From positions 68,220-132,219 of the forward strand of contig VZQC01013997.1 of assembly GCA_009823505.1 (NCBI GenBank): 64,000 bases of DNA, in the 5' to 3' direction. The notes beneath the pieces were generated by a model, which was given only the letters and a program-made list of their open reading frames with translations, was not told the origin of the DNA and searched no databases. Shown here piece after piece: positions 1-11,255 of this stretch. A program made the translations under genes and the position numbers. Numbering within the stretch: position 1 is the stretch's first letter; each line of letters opens with the position of its first letter. This DNA is from Rhizomys pruinosus. Taxonomy: Eukaryota > Chordata > Mammalia > Rodentia > Spalacidae.

Positions 1-1053
1 GACCAACACCACTGCAGTCTCTATTTCTAACATTTTTTTCAGCCAAGTCCACGCTCATCTTCTTCATTCACTGACCGTGGCTGATAGGGAAAGCTTCAAT
101 GGCAACTAGTTGCGAGATGCATTAGTGTTTCCTCTACAACACACACCCCTGTTCCACGATGTTCCGTGAGCCTTGAGTGTAAAGGTTCCATTGTAGATGA
201 TGTGACTTAGGGCTGGCATCTCTAGACACGTTTTCTTCAGAGTGAACACTATTGCAATGATGATCACTTCTGGCCGTGAAGTGAGAATCAGATCTTGTAC
301 TTAAGGGGAGTAACGTCTCCTACACTGACCAAGTGAAGTGCGATGAATTCACATTGATGCCAATCTGAGATACAGAAACTCACTGAACAATATATTAATA
401 ATATATATGATATACTATATGTATATATATGACAGAATCCGTAAAATCCTGGGTGTGGGCTATGGGAGGACAGATAGGGGAGGAGTTTAAGTGTTAAGAT
501 GTTGTGTAGACAATGCACAAAATTCAATTAAAAAAATACATTAACGCAAAAATGAGGGACACCGACTGGAGAGTATCTCAGGAGCAATCAAAAGCAAGTG
601 TCACCAATGCCTAGCAGCCCAGGGTCTGGTGTCTCTGAGACTTGACCGTCTAGGTTTCAGTTTCTGCAGGCTGTTCCTCAGCCAGTGAACTGGTCCATGG
701 TACGCGTGTCTTAAGACATTGCCAAAGTTCCATTGTATTGCTGGCCAGCTGCATGTGGTAAATCACGGATGGACTGTTACTTTGGCATATACAAAAAGTG
801 AATTCTGCTTATGGCTACCCTGGCAGGAAATCCAGTTACAGATACTCTGGCCCATCCTTCCCACAAGGGGAAGAAATGGACACAGTTCAAGAAGTAGAAA
901 GTGGCCATAAACTGTCTGTGATGCCACCACTAGGGAGCTGGAGGGAGGAGGACCAAGAATCCAAGGTCATCGTCAGCTACCAAGGAAATTAGTTCACGGA
1001 CAGACAGGCATACTTAAGATGCTGTCTCAGCCTTGTCTGAAAAAGGCCATAAA

Positions 1054-1282
1054 GGGCTGGAAAAAAGATGGCTCAAGGGGTTAAGAGAGCTGCCTGCTCT
1101 TACTTAGGACCTGGTTTTGAATCCCAGCACCCACATGGTTGGCTAACACTGTCTGTTAACTCGCCGTTCCCAGGGGATAGGTTGCCCTCTCATGTCTTCC
1201 ATGGGTATTGTATGACACCGGTGCACTTACAGACATGTACGCATAACACTCATGCACATAAGATAAAAATAGTAAGTAAATG
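1054..1282 (+). repeat. B2 SINE (matching copy 14107-14330)
   Basis: Head GGGCTGG with the Pol III box regions, body with AATCCCAGCACCCACATGG, and an A-rich tail. This left copy has many extra bases compared with 14107-14330. Confidence 0.9.
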
Positions 1283-1490
1283 TGTAATATAATAACCTTT
1301 ATTTGTTTTGTGTATTTCATCATCATTTTTTTTTTGTTTCAGTTTAGGCATATTCCCCTTTTTCCCTTCTCCCCCACCCCCCCAATCCCAGAGCATGCAT
1401 TCTGCATACATGTCCTGCATCTTTTTTCACGTCTTTTTAAAAGTTTTTGTTTGCAGAGGTTTGTTTGTTGGGGCAGAATTTAACTGTATC

Positions 1491-1496
<6 letters not shown>

Positions 1497-1543
<47 letters not shown>
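1497..1543. other. Poly-T tract replacing ordinary sequence (probable artefact)
   Basis: About 47 consecutive T stand between GTATCAG and GGTATTGC. In the right copy the same flanks enclose about the same length of normal sequence (14530-14577). Same-length replacement by one base points to a sequencing or consensus failure. Confidence 0.75.
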
Positions 1544-1544
<1 letters not shown>

Positions 1545-1747
1545 GTATTGCTCCAAAATATGCCTATATACAATGTCAATTTACCTAGAATTGGTGTCCT
1601 CACAGGATAAAATTTTGGTTTTTGTGTTTTCACACGTTTTTCCCTTTACTTATATAATATATATATAATATATATATAGAATAATACATATATATATATA
1701 TATATTATATATGTATGAAAATGCCGCTCAAAAAGGAAGAGATGGAT

Positions 1748-1965
1748 GGGGCTGGAGCGCTGGCTCAGGGGTTAAGAGTACCTCTGGCTGCTCTTGCAGA
1801 GGACCCCAGCTCAGTCCCAGCACCCACATGGGGTATCACAAACATCAGTAATTCCAGTTCCAGGGGATCCAGCGCCCTCTTCTGACCCCCACAAGTACTG
1901 CACACAAGAGCACACTTAAAAACATATAGGAAAACACTTATACATATAAAATGTTTAAAATTAAA
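1748..1965 (+). repeat. B2 SINE (matching copy 14757-14960)
   Basis: A B2 head, body and A-rich tail follow an AT microsatellite (about 1650-1712). The partner at 14757-14960 has a damaged head. Confidence 0.88.
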
Positions 1966-2061
1966 AAAGAAGAGGGAGGGGAAAGGACAGAGAGGAAGAG
2001 GAGTAGAATAAAACTGACTTCAATTCCAGAATGATTAGACGTATGTATTAAAGATAATTCT

Positions 2062-2210
2062 GCTGGGCGTGGTGGGGCACACCATTTAATCCTAGCACTT
2101 GGAGGCGAGTGGGCAGAATCTCTGTGAGTTCAAGGCCAGCCTGTCTGCAGGAGTGAGTTCCAGGACAGCCAGAGCTACGGGAGACCCTGTCAAAAAAAAA
2201 AAAAAAAAAG
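2062..2210 (+). repeat. B1 SINE (matching copy 15055-15230)
   Basis: 7SL-derived B1: GCTGGGCGTGGTGGGGCACA, then the CCTAGCACTTGG and GAGTTCAAGGCCAGCCTG regions and a poly-A tail. Confidence 0.92.
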
Positions 2211-2394
2211 AACAACAACAAAAAAAAAGATATATTCCTTTTTTTTCTATATCAACCAAGACAGTTTAAGTTTACTATGATAACAAACCACCCTCAAATC
2301 TTGTACTCAAAGCTCAATACTGGAATTGTGTCCCCATGTGGGAACTTGTCTAAATGTGCCCTTAATATTTTGGGTGGTGCCTTTTTTATTATTT

Positions 2395-2558
2395 TGTTTT
2401 TTTTTTGATTTGTTTGGGTTTGTTTCTTGAGACAGGGTTCCCTGGCAGCCCCCGCGGTCCGGGAACTCACTTGTAGACCAGGCTGGCCTTGAACTCACAG
2501 AGATCTGCCTGCCTCTGCCTCCGAGTACCGGATTTAAAGGTTTTGCCACCACACCTTT
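2395..2558 (-). repeat. B1 SINE (matching copy 15391-15552)
   Basis: Minus-strand B1 recognised by TTGAGACAGGGT, GACCAGGCTGGCCTTGAACT and the closing CACCACACC. Confidence 0.92.
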
Positions 2559-2799
2559 GTTTATTTTTAATTTTTTTGTGAATTTAGACGTGGAGTATAG
2601 TTCCGTCACCATTCCCAGTCCCCCCTCCACTAACGCATACTCCCCTCCCCCATTCCGCCCTTACTGTTACAATGTGCATGCATACATGGTATAGATCACA
2701 CACATATATAATAACACGGGGCCACTTCAGCGTAGTCAGGAGCCTCTGGCAGCAATGTCCCTGTCTGGGGCCCACAGCGGGAAAGATGGAGACTGTGTG

Positions 2800-3034
2800 A
2801 GCCTTGGTTTTTTGGGTGTATTTATATTGTTGTGTAAAAGGGCTTTCTTTGCTTGTAGGTGACTGTACCTGTGTCATCCAAGCCCAAGGAGGCCCAGAAG
2901 AGGGTGTGTTATATCCCTGGAACTGGAGATTTCGGACAGTTTGGTAGCCACCATGTGGGCACTGAAAACTGAATCTTCTGGGTTCTCTGCAGGTGTACCC
3001 AGTACACTTAACCGCTGAGCTAGCTCCCCAGCCC
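2800..3034 (-). repeat. B2 SINE (matching copy 15796-16015)
   Basis: Minus-strand B2: tail at left, then GAAGAGGGTGT and GAACTGGAG motifs, ending in the head complement GCTAGCTCCCCAGCCC. Confidence 0.88.
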
Positions 3035-3156
3035 AACTGATTTCTTTCCTTCAGGAAGGCAGGAACTGAACTGGCCAGAGTTGTTAGTTCCAGGGTGCAC
3101 TGAGCAAATCTTGATTCTCGACCAGTAATTAGTGCTAAGGAAGGCCTGATCCCCTT

Positions 3157-3310
3157 TTCTTGTCTTTCTTTTTTTCTTTCTTTTTTTTTTTCTTTCTTAT
3201 CTTGTTTCTCCTTCTTGTGCTTTCATTCTTTCTTTCTTTACTTTCCTCCTTCCTTCCTCCTTCCTCCACTTCCTTCATTTCCTTTTCTTATCAATTTCTT
3301 TTTCTTTCTT
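3157..3310. repeat. Pyrimidine microsatellite (matching copy 16135-16262)
   Basis: An irregular TTTC/TTCC tract. In the right copy the same locus is a regular (TTTC)n-(TTCC)n array, so the irregularity here is probably sequencing noise. Confidence 0.85.
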
Positions 3311-3444
3311 CTTGTGGGGGGGGCAGGCACAAACGAAGCTAGTGGTTTCACACGTTGGAAGGTCAGAAACAACTTCCTAAACTCTTTGGAGTTGGCTCTC
3401 TCCTTCCCAAAAACTTTATGTGGGTCCTAAGGAATACACTCGAT

Positions 3445-3795
3445 TGCCAGGTGTGCTGGGCAGCTTTAGTGTCAACATGACACGCCTGGGTTGAGGGAGC
3501 CTCGATTGGAGAATCGCCTCCCTTGAACTGGCCTATGACCTTGTCTTGATTGTTGTGTGATGTGGAGGGCCCAGTCCACTGTGGGCCCGGTACCAACCCC
3601 TAGGGCCAGCTATTACATAAGAAAGAAGGCCTGGCATGGCCAGGGGAGCACAGACCAGTAAGCAGTGTTCCTCTATTGCCTGTGCTTCAGCTCTGCCTCC
3701 AGTTGTCCTTCTCTGAGCTTCCTGCTTGGACTTCCCTCAGTGATGAACCAGGAGATGTAAGAATGAATAAAACCCTTTCCTCCCAAGTTGGTATT
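3445..3795 (+). repeat. Rodent interspersed repeat (matching copy 16395-16760)
   Basis: An element of about 350 bp beginning near GCTGGGCAGCTTTAGTGTCA and ending near GCAATTAAAGG. The same family occurs in the opposite orientation at 5596-5998, 18475-18880 and 25552-26237. I recognise it as a common rodent repeat but cannot name the family with certainty. Confidence 0.75.
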
Positions 3796-4364
3796 GGGTA
3801 GAGTGTTTTGCCCACAGCAATTAAAGGGCAAACTAGAACCCCAGGCTTCTGAGGCATCTCACAGGCCCTGATGGACTTTTTTTGAGACAGAGTTATAACT
3901 ATGTATGCCCAAGTTGGTCTCAAACCATAACCCCCTCCTGTCTCAGGCTCCCAAGTATTGAGATTTTTTTTTTTGGACAAGTGTTGGTAGCTACCACACA
4001 TAGCTCCCATGTATTTTCCTCTAATTCAGAAGAAATTCTAAAGTTAAATATGATTATTGATTTATTTTCAAAAATTCAGGCGTGAATAGAATACCTCATG
4101 TATGGTTACAGTAATATTAAACTTATTCTAAATCCTGGAACTGTTGTCTCCCAGGGTTGGGAAGGGGCGCAGCGCTGAGAAGCTGTCTGAAGGACTCAAT
4201 TTTGATGGTAATATTTATTCATGAAAGTTGTGAGGCAGGAGCCAGAGACTCTGGCACAGAAAAATTGCAAGGCCTGCTTGGACTGCAGACAAGTTCAAGG
4301 CCAGCACTGTGCAAACTAGTAAAATAATCCCCGCCTCAAAAATAAAAAAGTAAGTCAAGTAACA

Positions 4365-4440
4365 GGGCTGGGTTGAGCTCATGGTAGCGTACCGTGTTGT
4401 AGCTAACATATGCAGGACCCTGCACCTTGTCCATGTACAA
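4365..4440 (+). repeat. ID SINE (matching copy 17279-17352)
   Basis: An ID-type head (GGGCTGGGTTG then AGCTCATGGTAG) followed by a short unique tail. BC1-related family. Confidence 0.7.
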
Positions 4441-4475
4441 CACCATACAAAGCAGTGAGATAGGGGGGTCTAGAG

Positions 4476-4710
4476 AGAGAGGGCTCAGTGGCCAGGAGCA
4501 CTGGTCAGTCCTGCAGAAAGACCCAGATGCAAGTTCCGAACACACACCACACACACACACACACACCACACACACACCGATAAGCTAACAACCATCCATA
4601 AACGCCAGTTCCAGGGATGGGACTTCCACTCTTTTGGCTCCCAAAGGCACTGCACACACGTGGTACTTACCACCATCATGGGAAAACACTCATGGCACTA
4701 AAATCAAAAA
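4476..4710 (+). repeat. B2 SINE with internal CA repeat (matching copy 17377-17612)
   Basis: A B2 body in which the CAGCACCCACATGG region is replaced by a CA microsatellite. The right copy has a regular (CA)n here and this one is interrupted. Confidence 0.82.
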
Positions 4711-4716
4711 ACAGGA

Positions 4717-4945
4717 AGTTGAAGAGATGGATCAGTGGCTAGGAGCACTGGCTGCTCTTGCATAAGGCCCAGGTTCAGTTCCCAGTATCCACAATGGGTG
4801 GCTAACAACCAGCCATAACTCCAGTTCTAGGGACCTGACAAACCCTCTTCTGGCCTCCTCGACACTGAACAATGGGTCAACTTAAACAAAAAATTACTTA
4901 GGCCAAAAAACGTTGAACGAATAAAAAAATAAAAATAAATAAAAT
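4717..4945 (+). repeat. B2 SINE (matching copy 17616-17845)
   Basis: B2 head through an AATAAAA-rich tail. The left copy is noisy. Confidence 0.86.
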
Positions 4946-5006
4946 AAGAAATAAAAATCTAAAAAAACTTGAGGGTGGGTTTATGACAAATTGAAAGAAT
5001 TATCAT

Positions 5007-5240
5007 GGGCTGGAGAGATGGCACTCTGGTTAAGAGTGCTACGACGCTTACAAGGACCCGTGTTAGATCCCACAGCACCCACAGGAGCCAGCCGAGAACC
5101 AATCTCAAAACTCCATTCCAGGAGACTCCGTTTCCAGGGGAATCCACAATCCTCTTCTGACCTCCAACGGCAGGGGTGCACACACGGGTGCACACACTTG
5201 CATGCAGACAGTAACATTCATACAATAATACAGAAATAAA
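5007..5240 (+). repeat. B2 SINE, long subtype (matching copy 17887-18115)
   Basis: A B2 of the subtype with a duplicated CTCCA/TTCCAG region in the body and a GACAGTA(C)ATTCATAC 3' end. The left copy has insertions. Confidence 0.87.
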
Positions 5241-5258
5241 AAATTTTTAAAAGATTAT

Positions 5259-5284
5259 TTTTTTTTTTTTTTTTTTTTTTTTTT
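5259..5284. other. Second poly-T replacement patch (probable artefact)
   Basis: A pure T run of about 26 lies after the B2 tail; the right copy shows ordinary AT-rich sequence at 18128-18175. Same pattern as at 1497-1543. Confidence 0.65.
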
Positions 5285-5595
5285 ATTAATTATATTTTTA
5301 AAAAGAAGATAATCAGGCCGAGTCTCCCAAAAGTAACTACTGTACAAACGAGTTCTTATAACGGGAAAATAGTAAGAGATGAGTGGAAACAACCACAGAG
5401 AACTCGAGTGCACTGATGACAGATTCTTACAGCTGAGGAAGCTTAGGACAGCAAGAGCATTGGGAATCGGCTCAGGGAAGCCTGTGTCTCGGGGAGTTAA
5501 TGTGGTGAGTGTGTGCCACTCGTTGTCTAAACTGATGGACCTGAGTGATATGGTAGGGACCACGGGGCCATCTCAATTTCAGAGTTACCAACTGT

Positions 5596-5998
5596 TGTAG
5601 TTTGGTCTTCATTGCTTGACAAAACACGCTGATGACCGACACCAACTGGGGAGGAAAAGGGGTTATTGATGCAGCTTACATCATCCTGGGTCCAAGTTTC
5701 GCTCACTTAGGGCCCCAAGGCAAGAACTCAGTGCAGGAACCTGGGTCAGGAGCTGAAGCACAGGCCATGAGGAATGCTGTGTCACTGGCTTGCTCTCCTG
5801 GCCCATGCCCAGCCCTGACCTCTATACAGTACACAACAACCTCCCAGGGTGGCACCACCCATATTGTGGGCTGGGCCCTCCCCACATGCTCAACAAGCAA
5901 GACAATACTCCACAGACATGCCACAGGCCGATCCAATGGAGCGCATTCCCCAATTGAGGGCTCCCTCAACCCAGGTGTGTCAAGTTGACACTAAAGCT
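5596..5998 (-). repeat. Rodent interspersed repeat, reverse (matching copy 18475-18880)
   Basis: Reverse-complement relative of the element at 3445/16395, with landmarks GGGGAGGAAAAGG and GTGTGTCAAGTTGACACTAA. Confidence 0.78.
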
Positions 5999-6056
5999 AT
6001 CCAGCAGACCAACGCTACTGTGTGCTCAGTATTACATGACAGGTTCCTTGAGTCTA

Positions 6057-6112
6057 TCTCTCTCGCTCTCTCGCTCTCTCCCTCTCTCCTCACTCTCTCG
6101 CTCTCTCACAGA
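6057..6112. repeat. (TC)n microsatellite, irregular (matching copy 18922-18965)
   Basis: A broken CTCTCG/CTCTCC series in the left copy; a perfect (TC)n in the right copy. Confidence 0.85.
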
Positions 6113-6119
6113 AAGTTAG

Positions 6120-6786
6120 AGCTCAAAACAAGGCAGCATAGAGGCTTGGAAAAAGACACAGAATCAAATCATTATTTATCAACCAAGTAGGTTTAAGGCT
6201 TAGTCGTGGTAGTTGAATTAGCATCCCACCCACAAGGGTAAGGAACATAGTTCAAATGGGCTGTGTCCTCTCCACTGACCAGCATGTCAGTAAAGTGCAC
6301 TGTTAAGGTCCCAGAGGGAAGGGTTTGAGGAGAAGCTGAGGGCTCTGGGGTTTATGACACCTATATGAACCAGAAATAAACAGATGGAAAAGTCTCAAGA
6401 ATTGATCATGCGACTGGAGGTACCTAGGCAAAGCTGGAGTATCTCTCGGTTTGAAGACATCTGTCCATAGCTGAATAGAGAAATATTTTGTTGGGTAGTG
6501 AAACGGATTGATACTCAGAAAAACATTAAATGATATTGTAAAAGGTTGCATGTGTTGCTCTGTGAGAGTTACACGGACAATAAAAATCCTCCCATCTATG
6601 CTAGATCAGATGCAGCCCGGCCTGATGTGGAAATACTACTGAACCGCAGAAAACTGGGTGTTATGGTTCTGGAGAAAGATCCTGATCACAGAAGCACAGG
6701 GCTGGAGGGAGGGCTGTCGGTAAGATGCTTGCCTCACCACACCAGGACCTGAGTTCCATCTCCAAAACCCACACTAAAAAGCCAGG
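6120..6786. other. Unique intergenic sequence, then a broken SINE (matching copy 18966-19650)
   Basis: Mostly single-copy DNA with no gene. From about 6700 it enters an ID/B4-like SINE that is cut off at the N. The right copy carries the SINE through. Confidence 0.6.
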
Positions 6787-6787
6787 C
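6787..6787. other. Single ambiguous base at a likely assembly join
   Basis: A lone N sits exactly where the similarity between the two duplicated blocks breaks off, inside a SINE that continues normally in the right copy. A one-base gap is what some scaffolders leave when adjacent contig ends overlap. Confidence 0.8.
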
Positions 6788-6879
6788 NACTATTTCTAAA
6801 TATGATTTCTTGAAATAAAAGCCCTTATGTTTAGAGATTACAATAGCATATTTGAGATAACTGTTCATTGATCTCTTTC

Positions 6880-6898
6880 TCTCACTATATATGTATAT

Positions 6899-6945
<47 letters not shown>
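6880..6945. repeat. (CA)n-(TA)n microsatellite
   Basis: A short CA array followed by about 20 TA units. Confidence 0.9.
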
Positions 6946-7095
6946 TATTTCCTGCTCTTGCACAGGATCCAAGTTCAGTTCCTAGCACTCACTTTGGGCC
7001 GCTTACAGCTGCCTCTAACTCCAGTTCCAGAGGGTGCTACATACTCTTCTCACCTTCATGGGCACACACACACACACACAAACACACACACTTTA
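6946..7095 (+). repeat. B2 SINE, 5'-truncated
   Basis: Starts in the body at CCTGCTCTTGCACAGGATCC and ends in a CA-rich tail. Confidence 0.75.
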
Positions 7096-7109
7096 TTTTT
7101 TTATTTTAG

Positions 7110-7318
7110 GGACTGGAGAAACGGCTCAGTGGTTTAGAGTACTGTCTGCTCTTCCAGAGGACCCAGGTTCAATTCTCAGCACCCACGTGACAGCTAACAA
7201 CAGTTCATTACTCCAATACTTACCTCTGTAGGCATTACATGAACCTGGTGCACTTACATAGCTGCATTCAGAACACTCAGACACATAAAATAAAATAAAA
7301 ATAAATAACCTTTAAAAA
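7110..7318 (+). repeat. B2 SINE
   Basis: Head GGGACTGGAGAAACGGCTCA, the full body and a long AAATAAAA tail. Confidence 0.9.
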
Positions 7319-7334
7319 ATAAAACAGGTGAGAC

Positions 7335-7548
7335 ATGAGATGAGAGATGGCTTAGCTGTTAAAAACACTAAAGTCTCTTGCAGAGACCAGAGTTGAATTC
7401 CCAGCACCCACATGGGACATAAAAACCATCAGTAACTCCAGTTCCAGGGGAATCTGGCGCCCTCTTCTGGCCTCCTCGGACAATGTAGGTGCACTTACAT
7501 GCAGGGAATAACTCATACACATAAAATAAAAATAATAAATAAAATTAG
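7335..7548 (+). repeat. B2 SINE
   Basis: Diverged head (GAGATGAGAGATGGCTTAGC), normal body and tail. With the two B2 copies to its left it forms a head-to-tail B2 cluster. Confidence 0.88.
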
Positions 7549-7784
7549 GAAAAAAGCAACAGCTGCCTCAAACCTAAGAACAAATATCCACACGAGGTAA
7601 GAGAAGCACAGGGTACACGAAGCAAAGGCTAAGTCCACTGGGGTATGTCAACATTTAGTTAAGAATATTGGAACCACTCCATACTGTTTCAGACAGTAAG
7701 ATCTACTTTCAGAGACTACAATATCATAGAGGGTTCAAAAGAGCAGAGGGTAGAAACACAGCCTTCACACAGAAGTCTAACAAT

Positions 7785-7912
7785 TGTAGGAAGATCCCTA
7801 TGGCTGTGAGATTGAGACTAGCCTGGTCTACATAACAAGTTCCAGGCCAGTTGTGGCTACAGGACACCCTATTTTTAAAAAAAGAACAACAACAACAACA
7901 ACAACAAAAAAA
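7785..7912 (+). repeat. B1 SINE, 5'-truncated
   Basis: The 3' half of a B1 (AGCCTGGTCTACATAACAAG) with an (AAC)n tail. Confidence 0.75.
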
Positions 7913-8407
7913 GAATTCCAAATATACATATATTTATGAACTTAAGAAAAACCCTCAATTATATTTCTTCCTGAAAAGAAACCTTCCTTCCAGTTTGGTT
8001 AGAGTAGTCTGAGAGACTCCCAAAATAACACAGGCTATTGCCACAGCCCTTGATGGCCTCCCAGAACTTGAAGGTCAGACCCTATTGCTGAAGACAGGAC
8101 ATACTGGACACAGGACTTGGAGCAATGGAGCTGGAACTGGCCTAGAAGCCACCTCCCTGGAGACCAGCTCTCCTAGTATCAAGCTGCCAGGGGAGAAAGG
8201 CGGCCGATGGTCGTACCCAGCTGTAAAGCCTGGTAACCAGAGCAGATATGTCTATTGCTGAAATAGTGGCACTCTTATCTTGGGAATGATCAGCAGCTGT
8301 TTAGTTGGACTTAAGTCCTGCTCAGTGGGAAGAAAGTCATGCATGGTGCTATAAACATATAGACACATGGCTAGAGACATCGTCACATATTCCTAGATAA
8401 AAAACTA
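7913..8407. other. Unique intergenic sequence
   Basis: I see no gene and no clear repeat in this stretch. Confidence 0.4.
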
Positions 8408-8661
8408 CTTTTTTTAATTTTTATTTAATTTTATTTATTTCTGTATGTGTATGAATGTACTGTCTGCATGCAGGTTTGTGCACCCGTGTCGTGCAATGCC
8501 GCGGAGGTCAGAAGAGGGTGTCGGACTCCCCTGGAACTGGAGTTCTCCTGGAATTGGAGTTTCAGACAGTTTTCAGCCGCCATGTTGGTGCTGGGGATGG
8601 AACCCGGGTCATCTGTAAGAGCGGTCGTCGCTCTTAACCGCTAGGCCATCTCTCCAACTAC
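8408..8661 (-). repeat. B2 SINE, long subtype
   Basis: Minus-strand B2, young-looking and CpG-rich (GTCGTGCAATGCCGCGGAGG), ending CTAGGCCATCTCTCCAAC. Confidence 0.92.
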
Positions 8662-8739
8662 TTTTGACACACTGCTAGACCAATGAAATTTTTTACTGTA
8701 TTTTAAATATGTATTCTTATATTTACAGACAAGTGTACC

Positions 8740-9415
8740 TCTTGTCACTCATCAAAGAAGCTTCTTTTTGCAACAGATGGAGACAAAGTTCCACAACTGG
8801 TCAAAGGCAGAGAATAAGTGACTGTGAGATCCCCACCCCTGAGTGCCACATCTACAAAATGCAATTGCACACATAAAGCTCAGGGAACATTGCACAAGAA
8901 AAAGCAGAAAGCTTGTAAGAGCGAAAGCAACAAGACACCTGCTGCTAGTCAATGCAGTCTAGACATGACAGGGATGCTGCACCCATGACGTCTCCACAGT
9001 GCAGTAGTCTTACGAGATCTGCATAGTGACAAAACCAGTTGACAAGCTAAGGTGGATGGAAGAAATGTCACGGGATCCCCTTCAAGATGAAGAGCCACAG
9101 GGAATCAAAGCACGCTGAGGGAGGGAGAATCAGTTTTCCCCAGGGACCAGCTCCCTGAGAGCTCATCGAATCCCAGGTGGGCAGTCCAAAACTCAGGTAC
9201 ACACAACCACCACTAAATGGACTCAGTGTAAGATATCTGCGTGTTTACGAATATATGTATGTATATGTAACAATAATAATCAAGGAAGACAAGAAATCGA
9301 GAGGGAGTGGAGAGGTATGGGAGGGGCTGGCGGGGCACTAGGAGAAGGAAATGATGCACAGATAAGACTCACATACACGTATGAAATTCTCAAAATAAAA
9401 AATAAAGATGTTTTT
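8740..9415 (+). repeat. LINE-1 3' end
   Basis: Shows the rodent L1 3' UTR layout: TTCCCCAGGGACCAGCTCCC, then an AT-rich patch, then GAGAGGGAGTGGAGAGGT with purine-rich GGGAGG runs, and an AATGATG...AATAAAAAATAAAG end. A homologous copy lies at 45225-45895. No ORF survives. Confidence 0.7.
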
Positions 9416-9662
9416 AGTTCAAGGTCATCCTTGCCTCAAAGAAAACAAAACAAAGAACATTAAAATACTGTATAACATGAAAAGCAAATCCTTACATCCT
9501 GATGCTCAATAGACTAGCTAGTGATTGTAGCTAAAATTCCTTCTGGGAGGGTCAAAGGACATCCAGTCCCCTCCTCCCGAGGTCCCTATGACAAACCGAG
9601 GTAGAGTTTTGCCAAATTACAGTCTAGGAAACCAGTGAGTTTATTGGGCTTACCTACTGTAT
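9416..9662. other. Unique intergenic sequence
   Basis: No gene or clear repeat apart from a short B1-like scrap at the start. Confidence 0.4.
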
Positions 9663-10018
9663 CAGTCACCTTTCTGTTGCTGTGATAAAACCACCATGAC
9701 CAAAGGAACTTATAAGAGTGTATTTGAGCTTACAATTGATGGTTCCAGGAAATTAGAGTCCATTGTGGCAGGGAGGCATGGTGGCCGGGGCTGGAGCAGA
9801 AAGCCGAGGTTCACATCTTCCAATGAGCACAGGAAGCAGAGACAGCAACTGGAGATTGGCAAGGCTTATTGAACTCTCTAAGCCCGCCCTCGGTGACATA
9901 CTTCCTCCAGCATGGCCACACATTTTAAGCTCTCCCAAAACAGAGCCACCAACAGGGGACAAAATGTCTGAATACTTGAAGATTATGGCGGACATTCTTA
10001 TTCAAACCACCACACCTC
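9663..10018 (-). repeat. Rodent interspersed repeat, URR1-like (DNA-transposon type?)
   Basis: Begins TCACCTTTCTGTTGCTGTGA and ends TTCAAACCACCACACC. The same element lies in the opposite orientation at 59775-60137. I think it is a short non-autonomous rodent element of the URR1 type; the family name is not verified. Confidence 0.6.
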
Positions 10019-11043
10019 CTGAACAATGGCTGAGGGTTTACCCACAGGAGTGTGGGTGCTCCTCCTCTAAGGCTGCAGTGGAAAGTGTCCATCCAGGAAA
10101 GGATGGAGGCTTTAGCCCCTCCGCCGCATGACCAGCTGGTTTGTCCAGAAGTATGGCTGACTGTGCGCCTCCTTTCTGGTGGAGCAGAACAGTCAACCAG
10201 TTTAGCTGTGATGATCCTAGGCAAGGCTACAACCAAGTTTGGCAAGAAGGCCTCTGATGTCCATGGTCTGTCTTTTGGAGGACAGTCATATGGAACAGTG
10301 ACAACACATCAACATTGCTTCGCCAATCACATGAAATGTATCACAGCATTATATTATTATATGCGAACAACAGGAGAATCTGGAGGTGTGGGAAGAAACA
10401 GAAATGCTAAAAGTGCCACAAGCCTACATCCTCTAGTGGTTAGGAGATGTTATAAGCCACAGTAAGACCCTGTCATATTTTACAGAAAAAACATAATTCA
10501 TGGATTAACATACCATCCAAACATCTGTGTCTATACCAAAGTAACCTACCATAACAATTAGTACTGTTTAAATATCTATATATCTAATTGCTTGTGCTTC
10601 ATTAGTAGGATTGAAAGGTTATTCCTGGACAAACTGTCAGCCCATGAAAGGAAACAGCCAGAACTGACCAGAGTCCAAGACAACAGCTCCAGAGAAAGTA
10701 GACTGTTTTGCTTCTCGTCCACCTGTGCCCCTTTGCTAAGCCTAGGGAACAATCTGCGGAAGAGGGGGCGTGGTAGAATGTAAGGGCTGCGATTGGGGTG
10801 AATGGTGAAACTACAGCAATATAGTCTGGACACTCATTTGATCAACTTGATTGAACATACAAGCCCCCCCTGCTGGATGGTGGGACCCATGGGCTGTGTG
10901 GGTTTGGGCACAACTGCTTGCAAATTGGTTTTACACGAAGGATGCTTGTACTCATAAATGATTACTTATGTTAAAAAATGAAAAAAAATAAAGTAATAAA
11001 AATAAATAAATAAAAGTCTATACAATTTAAAAAATGTTTAAGC
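10019..11043. other. Intergenic sequence without recognised gene
   Basis: An open frame at 10052-10465 (+) has a mixed composition that I do not recognise, with no splice or domain signal. The rest looks like ordinary unique DNA. Confidence 0.35.
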
Positions 11044-11255
11044 TGTGGCTGGAGAGGTAGCTCAGCAGTTAAGAGCACTGGCTGCTTGGGCAGAGGACCC
11101 TGATTCAATTCCCAGCACCCCATGGCAGCTAACGACCATCCAGAACTCCAGTTCCATTGAATCTGATACTCTCTTCTGACTTCCCCGGCATTGCATGACA
11201 CGGGCGCACTTACACACATGCAAGCAATACACTCATACACACATAAAATATTTTA
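11044..11255 (+). repeat. B2 SINE
   Basis: GGCTGGAGAGGTAGCTCAGC head, normal body, tail ending ACACATAAAATATTTT. Confidence 0.9.

Larger units (their letters stand above)
1..6786. repeat. Noisy copy of the duplicated block (left copy)
   Basis: This block is collinear with 13085-19650. The offset drifts from about 13053 (at 719) to 12879 (at 5379) to 12864 (at 6546), because this copy carries scattered extra bases. Long identical runs (for example 719-1030, 5379-5600, 6546-6752) alternate with patches full of single-base insertions, and two stretches are replaced by pure T. The match stops exactly at the N at 6787. This looks like an unpolished contig end rather than an ancient duplication. 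Confidence 0.85.

Noticed and set aside
719..1000. Two identical short ORFs (719/13772 and 798/13851) as a conserved duplicated gene
   Set aside because: Identity follows from the duplicated block and extends equally through noncoding sequence. Most likely the same DNA assembled twice.
8740..9415. Shared sequence with 45225-45895 as a segmental duplication
   Set aside because: The similarity is limited to a LINE-1 3' end and the copies are diverged; flanks are unrelated.
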